NCBI GenBank assembly: GCA_036555615.1
Contig: DATBKZ010000048.1
Coordinates: forward strand, 1-64,000
DNA length: 64,000 nt
Direction of reading: 5' to 3'
From: SG8-41 sp036555615
GTDB lineage: Bacteria; Pseudomonadota; Gammaproteobacteria; Burkholderiales; SG8-41
Below the pieces are notes generated by a model, which saw nothing but the letters and a program-made list of their open reading frames with translations, made no database searches and had not been told where the DNA came from. This document shows, one piece after another, positions 16,300-25,667 of this stretch. Within the stretch, counting starts at the first letter, position 1. Every line of letters begins with the position of its first letter. Both the position numbers and the translations under genes were made by a program.

Positions 16300-17790
16300 A
16301 TGACCGCGGTCGCCAATCGAGTCACCGTTGACCTCACCCGCCAGCGCGAGGTGGTCGCCGCGTTGGGAGCCGTTCTGCCGCAATCCTCCATCCTGTTCGA
16401 TCATGAGGACGTCAAGCCCTACGAGTGCGACGGGCTGACCGCCTATCGCCAGGTGCCGATGGTGGTGGCGCTGCCCGAAACCGAGGAGCAGGTTTGTCGC
16501 ATTCTCAAGACCTGCCACGCCCTCAAGGTGCCGGTGGTCGCGCGCGGTGCGGGTACAGGGCTCTCGGGTGGGGCGCTCCCTCTTGGAAACGGGGTGTTGC
16601 TTTCACTCGCGAAATTCGCGCGCATCGTCGACGTTGACGAGCGGGCGCGCACCGCACGCGTGCAACCCGGCGTGCGCAACCTTGCGATCTCGGACGCGGT
16701 CGCGCCGCTGGGTCTTTACTACGCGCCGGACCCCTCGAGCCAGCTCGCATGCAGCATCGGCGGCAACGTCGCGGAGAATTCCGGCGGCGTCCACTGTCTC
16801 AAGTACGGGCTCACCGGGCACAACATATTGAAGCTCCGTGTCGCCACCATCGAGGGCGACGTCGTCGAGATCGGGAGCGAGGCGCTCGATGCCGCAGGCT
16901 TCGATCTTCTGGCGCTGCTGACCGGCTCCGAGGGCCTGCTCGCGGTGGTCCTGGAGGTGACGGTCCGGCTGCTGGCGAAGCCGGAATACGCACAGGTCGT
17001 GATGGCGGCATTCGACGACGTCGAGAAGGCCGGCCAGGCGGTGGCGAAGGTCATTGCCGCCGGCATCATCCCCGCGGGTTTCGAGATGATGGACCAGGCT
17101 GCCACCCGCGCGGTGGAGGGCTTCGCGCGCGCCGGCTACCGCACGGACGTCGCCGCTGTGCTGCTGTGCGAGACCGACGGCACGCGCGAGGAGGTGGACG
17201 ACGAGATCCGGCGCGTCCGGGATCTGATGGAAGCGAGCGGCGCGGTGCAAACGGAAGCCTCGCGCGACGAGGCGCAGCGCCTGCGGTTCTGGGCCGGGCG
17301 CAAGGCGGCGTTTCCCGCGGCCGGGGCCATCTCGCCGGATTATTACTGCATGGACGGAACCATCCCCCGCCGGCGCCTGGGCGAGGTGCTGCGCAAGATC
17401 ACGCAGCTCGAATCCAAGTACGGGCTGCGCTGCGCCAACGTGTTCCACGCCGGCGACGGGAACCTGCACCCCCTCATCCTCTACGACGCGAACCAGCCGG
17501 GCGAGCTCGAGCGCACGGAAGCTTTCGGCGCGGAAATTCTCGAGCTGTGCCTCGAAGTGGGCGGCACGATTACCGGGGAGCACGGCGTGGGCGTGGAAAA
17601 GATCAACTCGATGTGCGTGCAGTTCAAGCCCGCCGAGCTCGAGACCTTCCACCGCATCAAGCACGCCTTCGACCCGGACGGCCTCCTCAATCCGGGCAAG
17701 GCCGTGCCCACGCTGCACCGCTGTGCCGAGTACGGCCGGATGCACGTGCATCGGGGGCGGGAGAAGTTCCCCGACTTGCCGCGCTTCTGA
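16300..17790 (+). CDS. glcD: Glycolate oxidase subunit GlcD (FAD-linked oxidase)
   Basis: 496 residues, typical GlcD size. The FAD-binding PCMH domain occupies the N-terminal half (VARGAGTGLSGGALPLGNG near residue 80, CSIGGNVAENSGGVHCLKYG near 150), followed by the FAD-linked oxidase C-terminal domain with NVFHAGDGNLHPLI and GGTITGEHGVGVEK. GlcDEF oxidises glycolate (and D-lactate) to glyoxylate at the membrane, passing electrons to the respiratory chain. glcE follows with a 4-base gap, glcF after that. The C-terminal tail RGREKFPDLPRF is family-typical. Confidence 0.96.
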   Translation: MTAVANRVTVDLTRQREVVAALGAVLPQSSILFDHEDVKPYECDGLTAYRQVPMVVALPETEEQVCRILKTCHALKVPVVARGAGTGLSGGALPLGNGVLLSLAKFARIVDVDERARTARVQPGVRNLAISDAVAPLGLYYAPDPSSQLACSIGGNVAENSGGVHCLKYGLTGHNILKLRVATIEGDVVEIGSEALDAAGFDLLALLTGSEGLLAVVLEVTVRLLAKPEYAQVVMAAFDDVEKAGQAVAKVIAAGIIPAGFEMMDQAATRAVEGFARAGYRTDVAAVLLCETDGTREEVDDEIRRVRDLMEASGAVQTEASRDEAQRLRFWAGRKAAFPAAGAISPDYYCMDGTIPRRRLGEVLRKITQLESKYGLRCANVFHAGDGNLHPLILYDANQPGELERTEAFGAEILELCLEVGGTITGEHGVGVEKINSMCVQFKPAELETFHRIKHAFDPDGLLNPGKAVPTLHRCAEYGRMHVHRGREKFPDLPRF

Positions 17791-17794
17791 ACCC

Positions 17795-18859
17795 GTGCAG
17801 GAAATCGCAGAAAACCTGTCGCGGCTGATTCGCGAAGCGGCGAAGCAGACGCGTCCGTTGTGCATACGAGGCGGGGGCACGAAAGACTTCTACGGCGGCT
17901 CAATCCACGGCTACAAGCTCAACATTGGGGACTATCGCGGGATCGTCGCCTACGAGCCGACCGAGCTGGTGATCAGCGCGCGCGCCGGCACTCCCCTCTC
18001 CGAAGTCGAAGGCGCGCTGCGGCAAAAGAATCAGATGCTCGCGTTTGAGCCGCCGCACTTTGGCGAGGGTTCAACGCTGGGCGGCTGTGTCGCGGCGGGT
18101 CTCTCCGGCCCGCGCCGCCCCTACGCCGGGGCGGTGCGCGATTTCGTGCTGGGTGTGCGCATCCTGGACGGCAAGGGCGATGACCTCACGTTCGGCGGCC
18201 AGGTCATGAAGAACGTCGCCGGCTACGACGTTTCGCGTCTCATGGCGGGCTCTCTCGGCACGCTCGGCGTGCTGCTCGAGGTATCGCTCAAGGTCCTGCC
18301 CCTTCCGGCATATGAGGCCACGTTGCTTCTCAAACGCCGGGAGGCGGAAGCCCTATCGCTCATGAACGAATGGGCGGCCCGTCCCTTGCCGGTCACGGCG
18401 ACCGGGTATCGCGACGGCGATCTCCGCGTACGGCTGTCCGGCGCGCAAGTTGCGGTGGAGGCTGCAATGAAGAAAATCGGGGGCCAAGCAGCGCCCCCCT
18501 CGGTAGCGGAGCGCTACTGGGCAGGCATCCGCGAGCAGACGGATCCCTTTTTTGCGGGCGAGGAGCCGCTGTGGCGCCTGTCGGTCAAGTCGACGACGCC
18601 ACCGCTCGATCTTCCCGGCGCGCAGTTAATCGAGTGGGGCGGCGCGTTGCGCTGGTTGCGATCGCGCGCCGGGACGGCAACGATACGCGACGCTGCGGCG
18701 CGTGCCGGCGGGCACGCCACCCTGTTCCGGGGCGGCGACAGATCGCAGGGCGTGTTCCATCCGCTTCCGCCGGTCCTGATGAAGCTGCATCACAACCTGA
18801 AGCAGGCCTTCGATCCAGCCGGTGTCCTGAATCCCGGACGGCTGTATCCCGATCTTTGA
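17795..18859 (+). CDS. glcE: Glycolate oxidase subunit GlcE
   Basis: 354 residues from a GTG four bases after the glcD stop; upstream starts in the same frame would overlap glcD. The N-terminal FAD-binding motif CIRGGGTKDFYGG is near residue 25, then GEGSTLGGCVAAGLSGPRRP near 90 and the flavin-contact segment GGQVMKNVAGYDVSRLMAG near 135. The C-terminal HHNLKQAFDPAGVLNPGRLY is shared with GlcD. It is the second flavin subunit of the glycolate oxidase complex. The GlcF gene begins 13 bases downstream. Confidence 0.94.
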   Translation: MQEIAENLSRLIREAAKQTRPLCIRGGGTKDFYGGSIHGYKLNIGDYRGIVAYEPTELVISARAGTPLSEVEGALRQKNQMLAFEPPHFGEGSTLGGCVAAGLSGPRRPYAGAVRDFVLGVRILDGKGDDLTFGGQVMKNVAGYDVSRLMAGSLGTLGVLLEVSLKVLPLPAYEATLLLKRREAEALSLMNEWAARPLPVTATGYRDGDLRVRLSGAQVAVEAAMKKIGGQAAPPSVAERYWAGIREQTDPFFAGEEPLWRLSVKSTTPPLDLPGAQLIEWGGALRWLRSRAGTATIRDAAARAGGHATLFRGGDRSQGVFHPLPPVLMKLHHNLKQAFDPAGVLNPGRLYPDL

Positions 18860-18871
18860 CCAGCGCTAACC

Positions 18872-20134
18872 GTGCAGACGAGCCTCGCACCATTCATCAG
18901 GGACACGCCGGAAGGACGGGAGGCCGACTCGATCCTGCGCAAGTGCACGCATTGCGGAATGTGCACGGCCACCTGCCCGACCTATCAGCTCCTCAACGAC
19001 GAGCTCGACAGCCCGCGCGGGCGCATCTACCTTATCAAGCAGGTGCTCGAGGGCGCAACGCCTACGGCAAGGACGCAATTGCACCTCGACCGCTGTCTCA
19101 CCTGCCGCGCGTGCGAGACCACCTGCCCGACCGGCGTGCGCTACGGGCGGCTCGTGGACATCGGCCGGCACCTCGTAGAGGAGCGCGTCGCGCGCGGTCC
19201 GCTCGCATCCGCATGGCGTGGCGCGCTCGATACCGTGATCTCCAGCGCGTCCCTGTTCGGGCCGATGCTCAAGATCGGGCAGCTGGCGCGCCCGCTCTTG
19301 CCTTCCGCGCTTAAGCGCAAAGTGCCGCCAGCGGCCGCGCCGGCCGGCGCGTGGCCCGCGACGGTGCACGCGCGCAGGATGCTCGTGCTCGAGGGTTGCG
19401 TGCAGCCGAGCCTCTCGCCCGCGACCAACGCCGCGGCGGCACGTGTGCTCGACCGGCTCGGCATATCGCTCGTGCGCGCCGCCGGCGCCGGATGTTGCGG
19501 CGGCGTGTCATTTCACCTCAACAAGCAGGAAAAAGCGCTCGACGTCATGCGCCGAACGATCGACGCGTGGTGGCCGAATATCGAGCAGGGCGTGGAGGCG
19601 ATCGTGATTGCCGCCAGCGGCTGCGGCGTGACGGTGAAGGAATACGGGCACTACCTGGCGCAGGACCCCGCCTACGCTGCCAAGGCCAAGCGCGTCTCCG
19701 AGCTCGCGAGAGACATCAGCGAGGTAATCATCGCCGGGAAGGACAAGCTGCGCTCCCTCATCCCCCAGCCCTCATCCCTCAGCCCTCGTCAGCGAATAGC
19801 CTTCCACAGTCCTTGCACCCTGCAGCACGGCATGAAATTGCGGGGCAACGTGGAGAACCTGTTGCGCGACTTGGGCTATTCGCTGACGGATGTGCCGGAC
19901 GCCCACCTGTGCTGCGGCTCAGCCGGCACCTATTCGATCCTCCAGCCGGAGCTGTCGCAACGCCTGCTCGCAAACAAAATTGCGTCCCTGGAAAGCGGCG
20001 CGCCTGTGGCCATCCTCACCGCCAACATCGGCTGCCAAGTGCATCTCCAAGCGGCGACCGCGCTGCCGGTCAGGCACTGGATCGAGGCGTTGGAGCACAC
20101 CCTGGACCGGGCCAGTTCTGGTACTTTACGCTAA
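18872..20134 (+). CDS. glcF: Glycolate oxidase iron-sulfur subunit GlcF
   Basis: 420 residues from a GTG. Two [4Fe-4S] clusters are ligated by C25-x2-C28-x2-C31-x3-C35 and C75-x2-C78-x2-C81-x3-C85. Two CCG domains follow (GAGCCGGVSFHLNK near residue 207, HLCCGSAGTYS near 345). It transfers electrons from GlcDE to the membrane quinone pool. Residues about 291-306 (SLIPQPSSLSPRQ) are an insertion whose DNA (19755-19790) matches the TCATCCC repeat words seen at 5941, so a repeat seems to have been accommodated in frame in a linker between the two CCG domains. The last codons overlap the left arm of the inverted-repeat nest at 20121. Confidence 0.94.
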   Translation: MQTSLAPFIRDTPEGREADSILRKCTHCGMCTATCPTYQLLNDELDSPRGRIYLIKQVLEGATPTARTQLHLDRCLTCRACETTCPTGVRYGRLVDIGRHLVEERVARGPLASAWRGALDTVISSASLFGPMLKIGQLARPLLPSALKRKVPPAAAPAGAWPATVHARRMLVLEGCVQPSLSPATNAAAARVLDRLGISLVRAAGAGCCGGVSFHLNKQEKALDVMRRTIDAWWPNIEQGVEAIVIAASGCGVTVKEYGHYLAQDPAYAAKAKRVSELARDISEVIIAGKDKLRSLIPQPSSLSPRQRIAFHSPCTLQHGMKLRGNVENLLRDLGYSLTDVPDAHLCCGSAGTYSILQPELSQRLLANKIASLESGAPVAILTANIGCQVHLQAATALPVRHWIEALEHTLDRASSGTLR

Positions 20135-20177
20135 GTACCTGATTTAAGTACTTGTACTAAATACGTAAAGAGAGTAC
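20121..20177. promoter_or_regulatory. Nested inverted repeats upstream of the DNA methyltransferase
   Basis: An inner perfect palindrome AGTAC-TT-GTACT (20147-20158, extending to TTAAGTAC/GTACTAAA with one mismatch) is framed by an outer pair, GTACTTTACG at 20121-20130 and CGTAAAGAGAGTAC at 20164-20177, the latter with four extra bases. Another AAGTAC lies at 20133. It looks like a multi-site operator covering the promoter of the methyltransferase gene that starts at 20211. Confidence 0.65.
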
Positions 20178-20210
20178 GATTCCTGCCGGGAAACCACCGG
20201 AGGAGTCGTA

Positions 20211-21443
20211 ATGCTCGCTCTCAACCCGCGCGTCGCCTCGCGCACGCTGGAGATTTCGGCTCCCGTCGCACGCGATGACGCCCGTCCTGCCGGGACCACA
20301 ACCCTTCCGCCGATACCCGTCTTCGAGCAGGCGTTCTGGACTCACCGCCAACGGCAAGCAAGCTCGATACACGAAATCTCCTACCGCGCCTGCTTCAAGC
20401 CGCAGCTGCCTGCCTACTTCATCGAGCGCCTCACGCGTGAGGGCGACGTCGTCTACGATCCCTTCAGCGGGCGCGGCACGACGGCGGTCGAGGCCGCGCT
20501 GCATGGGCGCGCAGTCGTCGCCAACGACGTCAGCCCGCTCTCCCAGATCCTGACGCGCCCGCGGCTGGAGCTCCCGTCGATCGCGGACATCGACGCGCGC
20601 CTGCGGTCGCTGCGCTTCACTGCCCGGCCGCGCACGAGCCTCGACTTGTCGATGTTCTTCCATCCTGACACCGAGCACGCGATCCTCGCCTTGCGCGAAT
20701 ACCTCCAGCGGCGCCGCAATGCCGGAGCCGAGGACGCCGTCGACCGCTGGATCCGCATGGTGGCGACCAACCGGCTCACCGGGCATTCGGCGGGCTTCTT
20801 TTCGGTATACACGCTCCCGCCCAACCAGGCCGTCTCCACAGAGGATCAGATCCGCATCAACGCGCGCCTGAAGCAGGAGCCGGAGTTCCGCGACGTGCGC
20901 GCGCTGATCATGAAGAAGTCCCTGCAGCTCCAGGGCCGGCTTTCCGCGTCCGACCGGTGGCGGCTGCGCTCGGCGGCGGCGGGCGCGGGCCTGCTCGAGG
21001 AGGACGCATCCACGACGCCCGCGATCCTCACCGCAAGCGTCCAGCTCACGGTCACCTCGCCTCCGTTCCTGGATGTCGTGCAGTACGCCCGCGACAACTG
21101 GCTGCGCTGCTGGTTCAACGGGCTCGACGCGGAGGCAATCGGCGCCCGCATCACCATGAGCCGGACGGTGGAGCAATGGGCGCAGGCGATGCGCCCGGTG
21201 CTGCGTGAGCTCTACCGCGTGACGCGGCCGGGAGGGTGGGTCGCTTTCGAGGTCGGCGAGGTCCGGCGCGGCGAGGTGAAGCTCGAGGAAACCGTGGCGC
21301 CGCTCGGGGTCGACGCCGGTTTCGATTGCGCCGCGATCCTGATCAACGCGCAGAGCTTCACCAAGACCGCCAACATCTGGGGTGTCGCGAACAACCGGCT
21401 CGGGACCAACTCCAACCGGATCGTGCTTTTCCGCAAGGCGTAA
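20211..21443 (+). CDS. DNA methyltransferase, probably N4-cytosine or N6-adenine, apparently solitary
   Basis: 410 residues. The AdoMet-binding motif I is D83-PFSGRGTT, followed by VVANDVSPLS (motif II). The catalytic motif IV is TSPPF near residues 282-286. The SPP[FY] form is usual for N4-cytosine enzymes, but such calls are not secure from motif alone. About 190 residues between motifs I and IV would hold target recognition, giving an alpha-like motif order. No restriction endonuclease, controller protein or specificity subunit flanks it, so it appears to be an orphan. A GGAGGAG site precedes the ATG. The inverted-repeat nest upstream suggests tight control of expression. Confidence 0.86.
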   Translation: MLALNPRVASRTLEISAPVARDDARPAGTTTLPPIPVFEQAFWTHRQRQASSIHEISYRACFKPQLPAYFIERLTREGDVVYDPFSGRGTTAVEAALHGRAVVANDVSPLSQILTRPRLELPSIADIDARLRSLRFTARPRTSLDLSMFFHPDTEHAILALREYLQRRRNAGAEDAVDRWIRMVATNRLTGHSAGFFSVYTLPPNQAVSTEDQIRINARLKQEPEFRDVRALIMKKSLQLQGRLSASDRWRLRSAAAGAGLLEEDASTTPAILTASVQLTVTSPPFLDVVQYARDNWLRCWFNGLDAEAIGARITMSRTVEQWAQAMRPVLRELYRVTRPGGWVAFEVGEVRRGEVKLEETVAPLGVDAGFDCAAILINAQSFTKTANIWGVANNRLGTNSNRIVLFRKA

Positions 21444-21495
21444 CCGCCGCCACCCCTCATCCCAACCGTCCCCCAAGCGGGGAAGGAGATTGGCG

Positions 21496-23178
21496 CTACT
21501 TTGGTAGCCAGGCGGTCGGGGCGAGCGCCTGCTCGTCGCTCAGGCAGTCGAGGACGACCGGCTTGCCCATGGCGAGCGCCTGCGGCAGCAACCTTCTCAG
21601 CTCGCCCGGCGTCTCGACCCGGAATGCGGCACAGCCCAATGCCTCCGCAACTTTCGCCAGATTGGCCTCTTTCTGGAACCGCCACAACTCGCCTGAGCGG
21701 TCGTCGCGTTTCTCCTGGTACGCGGCCTTCACCAGCGGGATTTCCTGATTCAGGGACCCGTTGTCGTTGATCACCACGACGAGATTGATACCGTGGCGCG
21801 CGGCGGTTTCTAACTCCGGAAGGTGATAGTAAAGCCCGCCGTCTCCGGTGAAGCAGATCACGGGCCGATCGGGCAGCGCACACTTCACGCCCATCGCGCC
21901 GGGCAATCCCCATCCGAGCGAGCCCTCGCAACGAATGTAGCGCTGGCCGGGCTGCGTGATGTCGATCATCTGGCCGCTCCACATGCCGGCGTGGCCCGTA
22001 TCCGAAACCAGGACGCCGTTCGCAGGCAGCGCTTGCGCGATCTCGCGGCAAATGCGCTCGGGGCGCAGCGGCACTGCGTCAGATGTTAGTTTCGGCTCTG
22101 CCGCCCTGCGCCATTCGGCGATGAGCTCGCGCACGCGCCCGGTCCAACCTCTCGCGCTCTCCGGCGCCCTGCGCGCCGCGGCGTCGCACATCTGCTTGAG
22201 CGTCACCTTGGCATCGCCCAGCAGCGGCACCATGTTCGGGTAATTGCGGCCGAGCTGCTCGGGATCGATGTCGAGCTGGATCACTTGAGTGCCAACAGCG
22301 GGAATGCGCCAGTTGGCCGTTACCTGCCCGCCTGCGTGGCTCCCGACGAAGAACACAAGGTCGGCCTCCGCCACCACCCGGTTCGCGCACGCGCGCGAGT
22401 AGATGCCGGCGACACCCACCGAAAGGGGATGCGTGTCCAGAATCGCGCCCTTGGCAGTCAGGGACGTCGCGACCGGGATCTGAAGCTTTTCGGCCAACTC
22501 GACCAGCTCGGCCTGCGCCTCGGAGACAACGACACCGCCGCCGGCGACGATGACCGGCTTCTGCGCGCTGGAAAGCAGCCCTACGGCGTCGCGCACGCGC
22601 TGCGGTTCAGGTCCGGGCCGGAACGCCGGCACGCGCGAGAACTGCGGCTCGACTAGGAATTCGAGATCGGCTTCGCGCTCCACTGCCTGGCCGTGCGAAC
22701 CGCCTAACCGCAGGTGCACCGGGCCCGGTGCTCCCGAAGTCGCCGTCCGGAAAAGATGCCGCACGAGATCGGGAAGGCGCGCCAGGTCGTCGAGCTGCAG
22801 GTTGAGCTTCGTCACCGCGTCGAACTGGGTGAGGTCCTCCACCTCCTGGTAAGCGTGCCGGTAGCGCCCGGCCACGGCGGATCCGCCGGTGATGGCGATC
22901 ATCGGCGAGCCGGCCATGTAGCCATCGCGCAATCCGGCGGCGAGGTTCGATGCGCCGATCTGCTGGGCAAGGCAGATACCCGGCCGGCCACTTGCGCGCG
23001 CGTAGCCGTCCGCCATGTACGCCGCCGCCTTCTCGCCGTGCGTGAGGATCTTGCGGATGCCGAGGTCATCCATCTCCGCGAGCGACTCCATCAGAATCGT
23101 GGGCACGAAGAAGACATGCGTGGTCCCGTAGCCCTTCAGCATTTCCGCGAAACACCGCGATCCGGTCATCCTGGGCAT
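21496..23178 (-). CDS. Thiamine diphosphate-dependent enzyme (acetolactate synthase-like)
   Basis: 560 residues from the ATG behind GAGGAACGG; the frame is open upstream through a repeat, but family homology starts here. The three-domain layout of the acetolactate synthase family is visible: ThDP-activating glutamate E49 in THGEKAAAYMADGYARASG, central FAD/ADP-like domain (PVIVAGGGVVVS), and the ThDP motif FTGDGGLYYHLPELETAARH with NDNGSLNQE. It probably decarboxylates or ligates a 2-keto acid. Glyoxylate carboligase has Val in place of the activating Glu, so E49 argues against Gcl. Two SMP-30-like genes lie upstream on the same strand, beyond a long inverted repeat. Confidence 0.88.
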   Translation of the reverse strand: MPRMTGSRCFAEMLKGYGTTHVFFVPTILMESLAEMDDLGIRKILTHGEKAAAYMADGYARASGRPGICLAQQIGASNLAAGLRDGYMAGSPMIAITGGSAVAGRYRHAYQEVEDLTQFDAVTKLNLQLDDLARLPDLVRHLFRTATSGAPGPVHLRLGGSHGQAVEREADLEFLVEPQFSRVPAFRPGPEPQRVRDAVGLLSSAQKPVIVAGGGVVVSEAQAELVELAEKLQIPVATSLTAKGAILDTHPLSVGVAGIYSRACANRVVAEADLVFFVGSHAGGQVTANWRIPAVGTQVIQLDIDPEQLGRNYPNMVPLLGDAKVTLKQMCDAAARRAPESARGWTGRVRELIAEWRRAAEPKLTSDAVPLRPERICREIAQALPANGVLVSDTGHAGMWSGQMIDITQPGQRYIRCEGSLGWGLPGAMGVKCALPDRPVICFTGDGGLYYHLPELETAARHGINLVVVINDNGSLNQEIPLVKAAYQEKRDDRSGELWRFQKEANLAKVAEALGCAAFRVETPGELRRLLPQALAMGKPVVLDCLSDEQALAPTAWLPK

Positions 23179-23198
23179 CGTTCCGTTCCTCAGCGCAA

Positions 23199-23270
23199 AA
23201 AAAGGTGTCAGGAACCTTTTTTTCTGGTGGGAAATGGCACGCAAACAAAAAAGGTTCCTGACACCTTTTT
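23199..23270. repeat. Perfect 24-bp inverted repeat with 24-base spacer
   Basis: The left arm (23199-23222) and right arm (23247-23270) are exact reverse complements with core GGTGTCAGGAACC bounded by A and T runs. It lies between the SMP-30-like gene and the ThDP enzyme gene. On the minus strand the T run after the stem could terminate transcription from the upstream genes. Similar motifs are dispersed in environmental proteobacterial genomes and may be RAYT-mobilised; that is inference. Confidence 0.9.
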
Positions 23271-23275
23271 CGCCA

Positions 23276-24163
23276 TCACCGCTGCAGGCCGCGGCGGCCG
23301 GTATTCGTCGCGCGGTAGAGACCACCGTCGCCGGCCGTGAGATAGAGGCTCCCGAGGCTCGCGTCGCCGAACGCGCAACGCATCGGCAGGTCCGCGGGTG
23401 CCGGATGCGACTCCAGCACGGTACCGGAAGCCGAGATCACGTAAAGCATCGGCCCAAGGCCACCCTTCCTCCACCCGGCGCACGCCACGATATTGCCCTC
23501 GGCTTCGAGGCACATGCCCTCGATGCCGCGTTCGGCGGGCGCGAATTCGAGCATCACTGTGCAGGGACCGAGGCTGCCGTCCCGTTTCGCGGGATAGGCG
23601 AGCAACCGGCACGGGTCGCCGCGCTCAGCGTCCCCATCCGCCACGTATAGCGTCTTCTCATCCGCCGACAACAGGAGCGACCGCGGCCCTCTCGTGTCCC
23701 GCGTGACCCGCTTGAGCTTCCAGCCGCGGCGCCGCTCGCGCTCGAGGCGCAGCACCGAAGCATGATCGAGGAACGGATAGACCGGCGGGCCATAAGGCGG
23801 AGTGCTGTTCCAGGCATCGGCGATCCACACTTGCCCCCGGCGGTCCACGATGACGTCCGTCGGCTGGTTGTGGTGCTTGCCTCCGAGCTGATCGCAGGTG
23901 GGAGCCGTCGAGCCGTCTTTCAGAAACTGGACGACGCGCCTGCCGCCCTCCTGGGCGCCGAATACGCTGCCGTCCGCGGCGATGGCGATGCCATGGGTGC
24001 GCCCGGTGACCTTGCGGAAGACCTCCGCCATGCCGGTCCCCGGATCGAAGCGCAGGATGCGCTCCTCCTGCACGGCGCTGAAAAGCATGGCGGCACCGTC
24101 CCACGCCAGACCACCCGTCCTCCCCTTGTATGGACCCGCAACCAGATGGAATTTCCAGTCCAT
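23276..24163 (-). CDS. SMP-30/gluconolactonase-like beta-propeller protein
   Basis: 295 residues with no signal peptide. The six-bladed propeller pattern of the SMP-30 family is visible in repeats ending in DGSVFGAQ, RRGQVWIAD, SADEKTLYVAD, EAEGNIVACA and DASLGSLYLTAG. Metal-binding positions of the family (Glu, Asn, Asp) may be represented by GKHHNQPTDVIVDRRG near residue 95-110. The reaction is probably lactone hydrolysis on a sugar-acid or related lactone; the substrate is unknown. It follows a second family member by 10 bases, so the two are likely co-expressed and may act on the same or successive substrates. Confidence 0.82.
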   Translation of the reverse strand: MDWKFHLVAGPYKGRTGGLAWDGAAMLFSAVQEERILRFDPGTGMAEVFRKVTGRTHGIAIAADGSVFGAQEGGRRVVQFLKDGSTAPTCDQLGGKHHNQPTDVIVDRRGQVWIADAWNSTPPYGPPVYPFLDHASVLRLERERRRGWKLKRVTRDTRGPRSLLLSADEKTLYVADGDAERGDPCRLLAYPAKRDGSLGPCTVMLEFAPAERGIEGMCLEAEGNIVACAGWRKGGLGPMLYVISASGTVLESHPAPADLPMRCAFGDASLGSLYLTAGDGGLYRATNTGRRGLQR

Positions 24164-24173
24164 TGCGAATCCT

Positions 24174-25109
<936 letters not shown>

Positions 25110-25155
25110 CCTCCTCCATCAAGGGGGAGGGAATCATTATTGGCGACTGGCGATG

Positions 25156-25629
25156 CTAGGATTTCTGGTAGGTGCCGATCAGCTCGGCTTTCTCGAGCAC
25201 GTGCCCCTTCATCGCCTGCTCGAGGTCAGCCTTGGTGGGATTCTCCATCGCGGGCAGCGCGGTGGAAAGCGCGTAGAGCTTGTGGAAGTAGCGGTGCCGC
25301 CCGATCGGCGGGCACGGCCCGCCGTAGCCGGTGCGCTTCCAGTCGTTGTACCCCTCCAATGTGCCTTTCGGAAGCTCCGCAGTGCGGATCGACTCTTTCA
25401 GCGCGCTCGCGATCGACGGAATGTTGTAAAGGACCCAATGCACCCACGTCATGCGTGGCGCCTTGGGGTCCGGCGCGTCGGGATCGTCCACGATCAATAC
25501 GAAGCTCTTCGTCGCCGCGGGTGCCCCGCTCCAGGCGAGCGGCACGGAAACATCCTCGCCCTGGCAGGTGTAGCGCCTGGGAATCGCGCCGTTGTGGGCA
25601 AATGCGTCGGACGTAAGCTTGAGCGCCAT
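25156..25629 (-). CDS. YbhB/YbcL-family (PEBP-like) protein
   Basis: 157 residues, the normal length. The phosphatidylethanolamine-binding-protein fold is shown by LIVDDPDAPDPKAPRMTWVH (ligand pocket Asp/Pro and His) and GYGGPCPPIGRHRYFHKLYAL near residue 100. The bacterial role is unclear; E. coli YbhB/YbcL are small soluble or periplasmic proteins of unknown ligand. No signal peptide is visible, so it is probably cytoplasmic. A REP-like palindrome lies directly upstream, separating it from the peroxiredoxin gene. Confidence 0.92.
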   Translation of the reverse strand: MALKLTSDAFAHNGAIPRRYTCQGEDVSVPLAWSGAPAATKSFVLIVDDPDAPDPKAPRMTWVHWVLYNIPSIASALKESIRTAELPKGTLEGYNDWKRTGYGGPCPPIGRHRYFHKLYALSTALPAMENPTKADLEQAMKGHVLEKAELIGTYQKS

Positions 25630-25640
25630 ATGTCTGACCC

Positions 25641-25666
25641 GTCATGCCCGCATTCGCGGGAACGAC
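25641..25666. repeat. REP-like palindrome
   Basis: GTCATGCCCGCATTCGCGGG, followed by AACGAC, forms a stem CCCGC/GCGGG and shares the flanks of the elements at 10766 and 34133. It lies between the YbhB-like and peroxiredoxin genes. Confidence 0.7.
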
Positions 25667-25667
25667 G

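Noticed and set aside
21496..23178. ThDP enzyme as glyoxylate carboligase, completing the glyoxylate pathway
   Set aside because: Glyoxylate carboligase lacks the ThDP-activating Glu, which is present here as E49. Position and strand also separate it from the glycolate genes.
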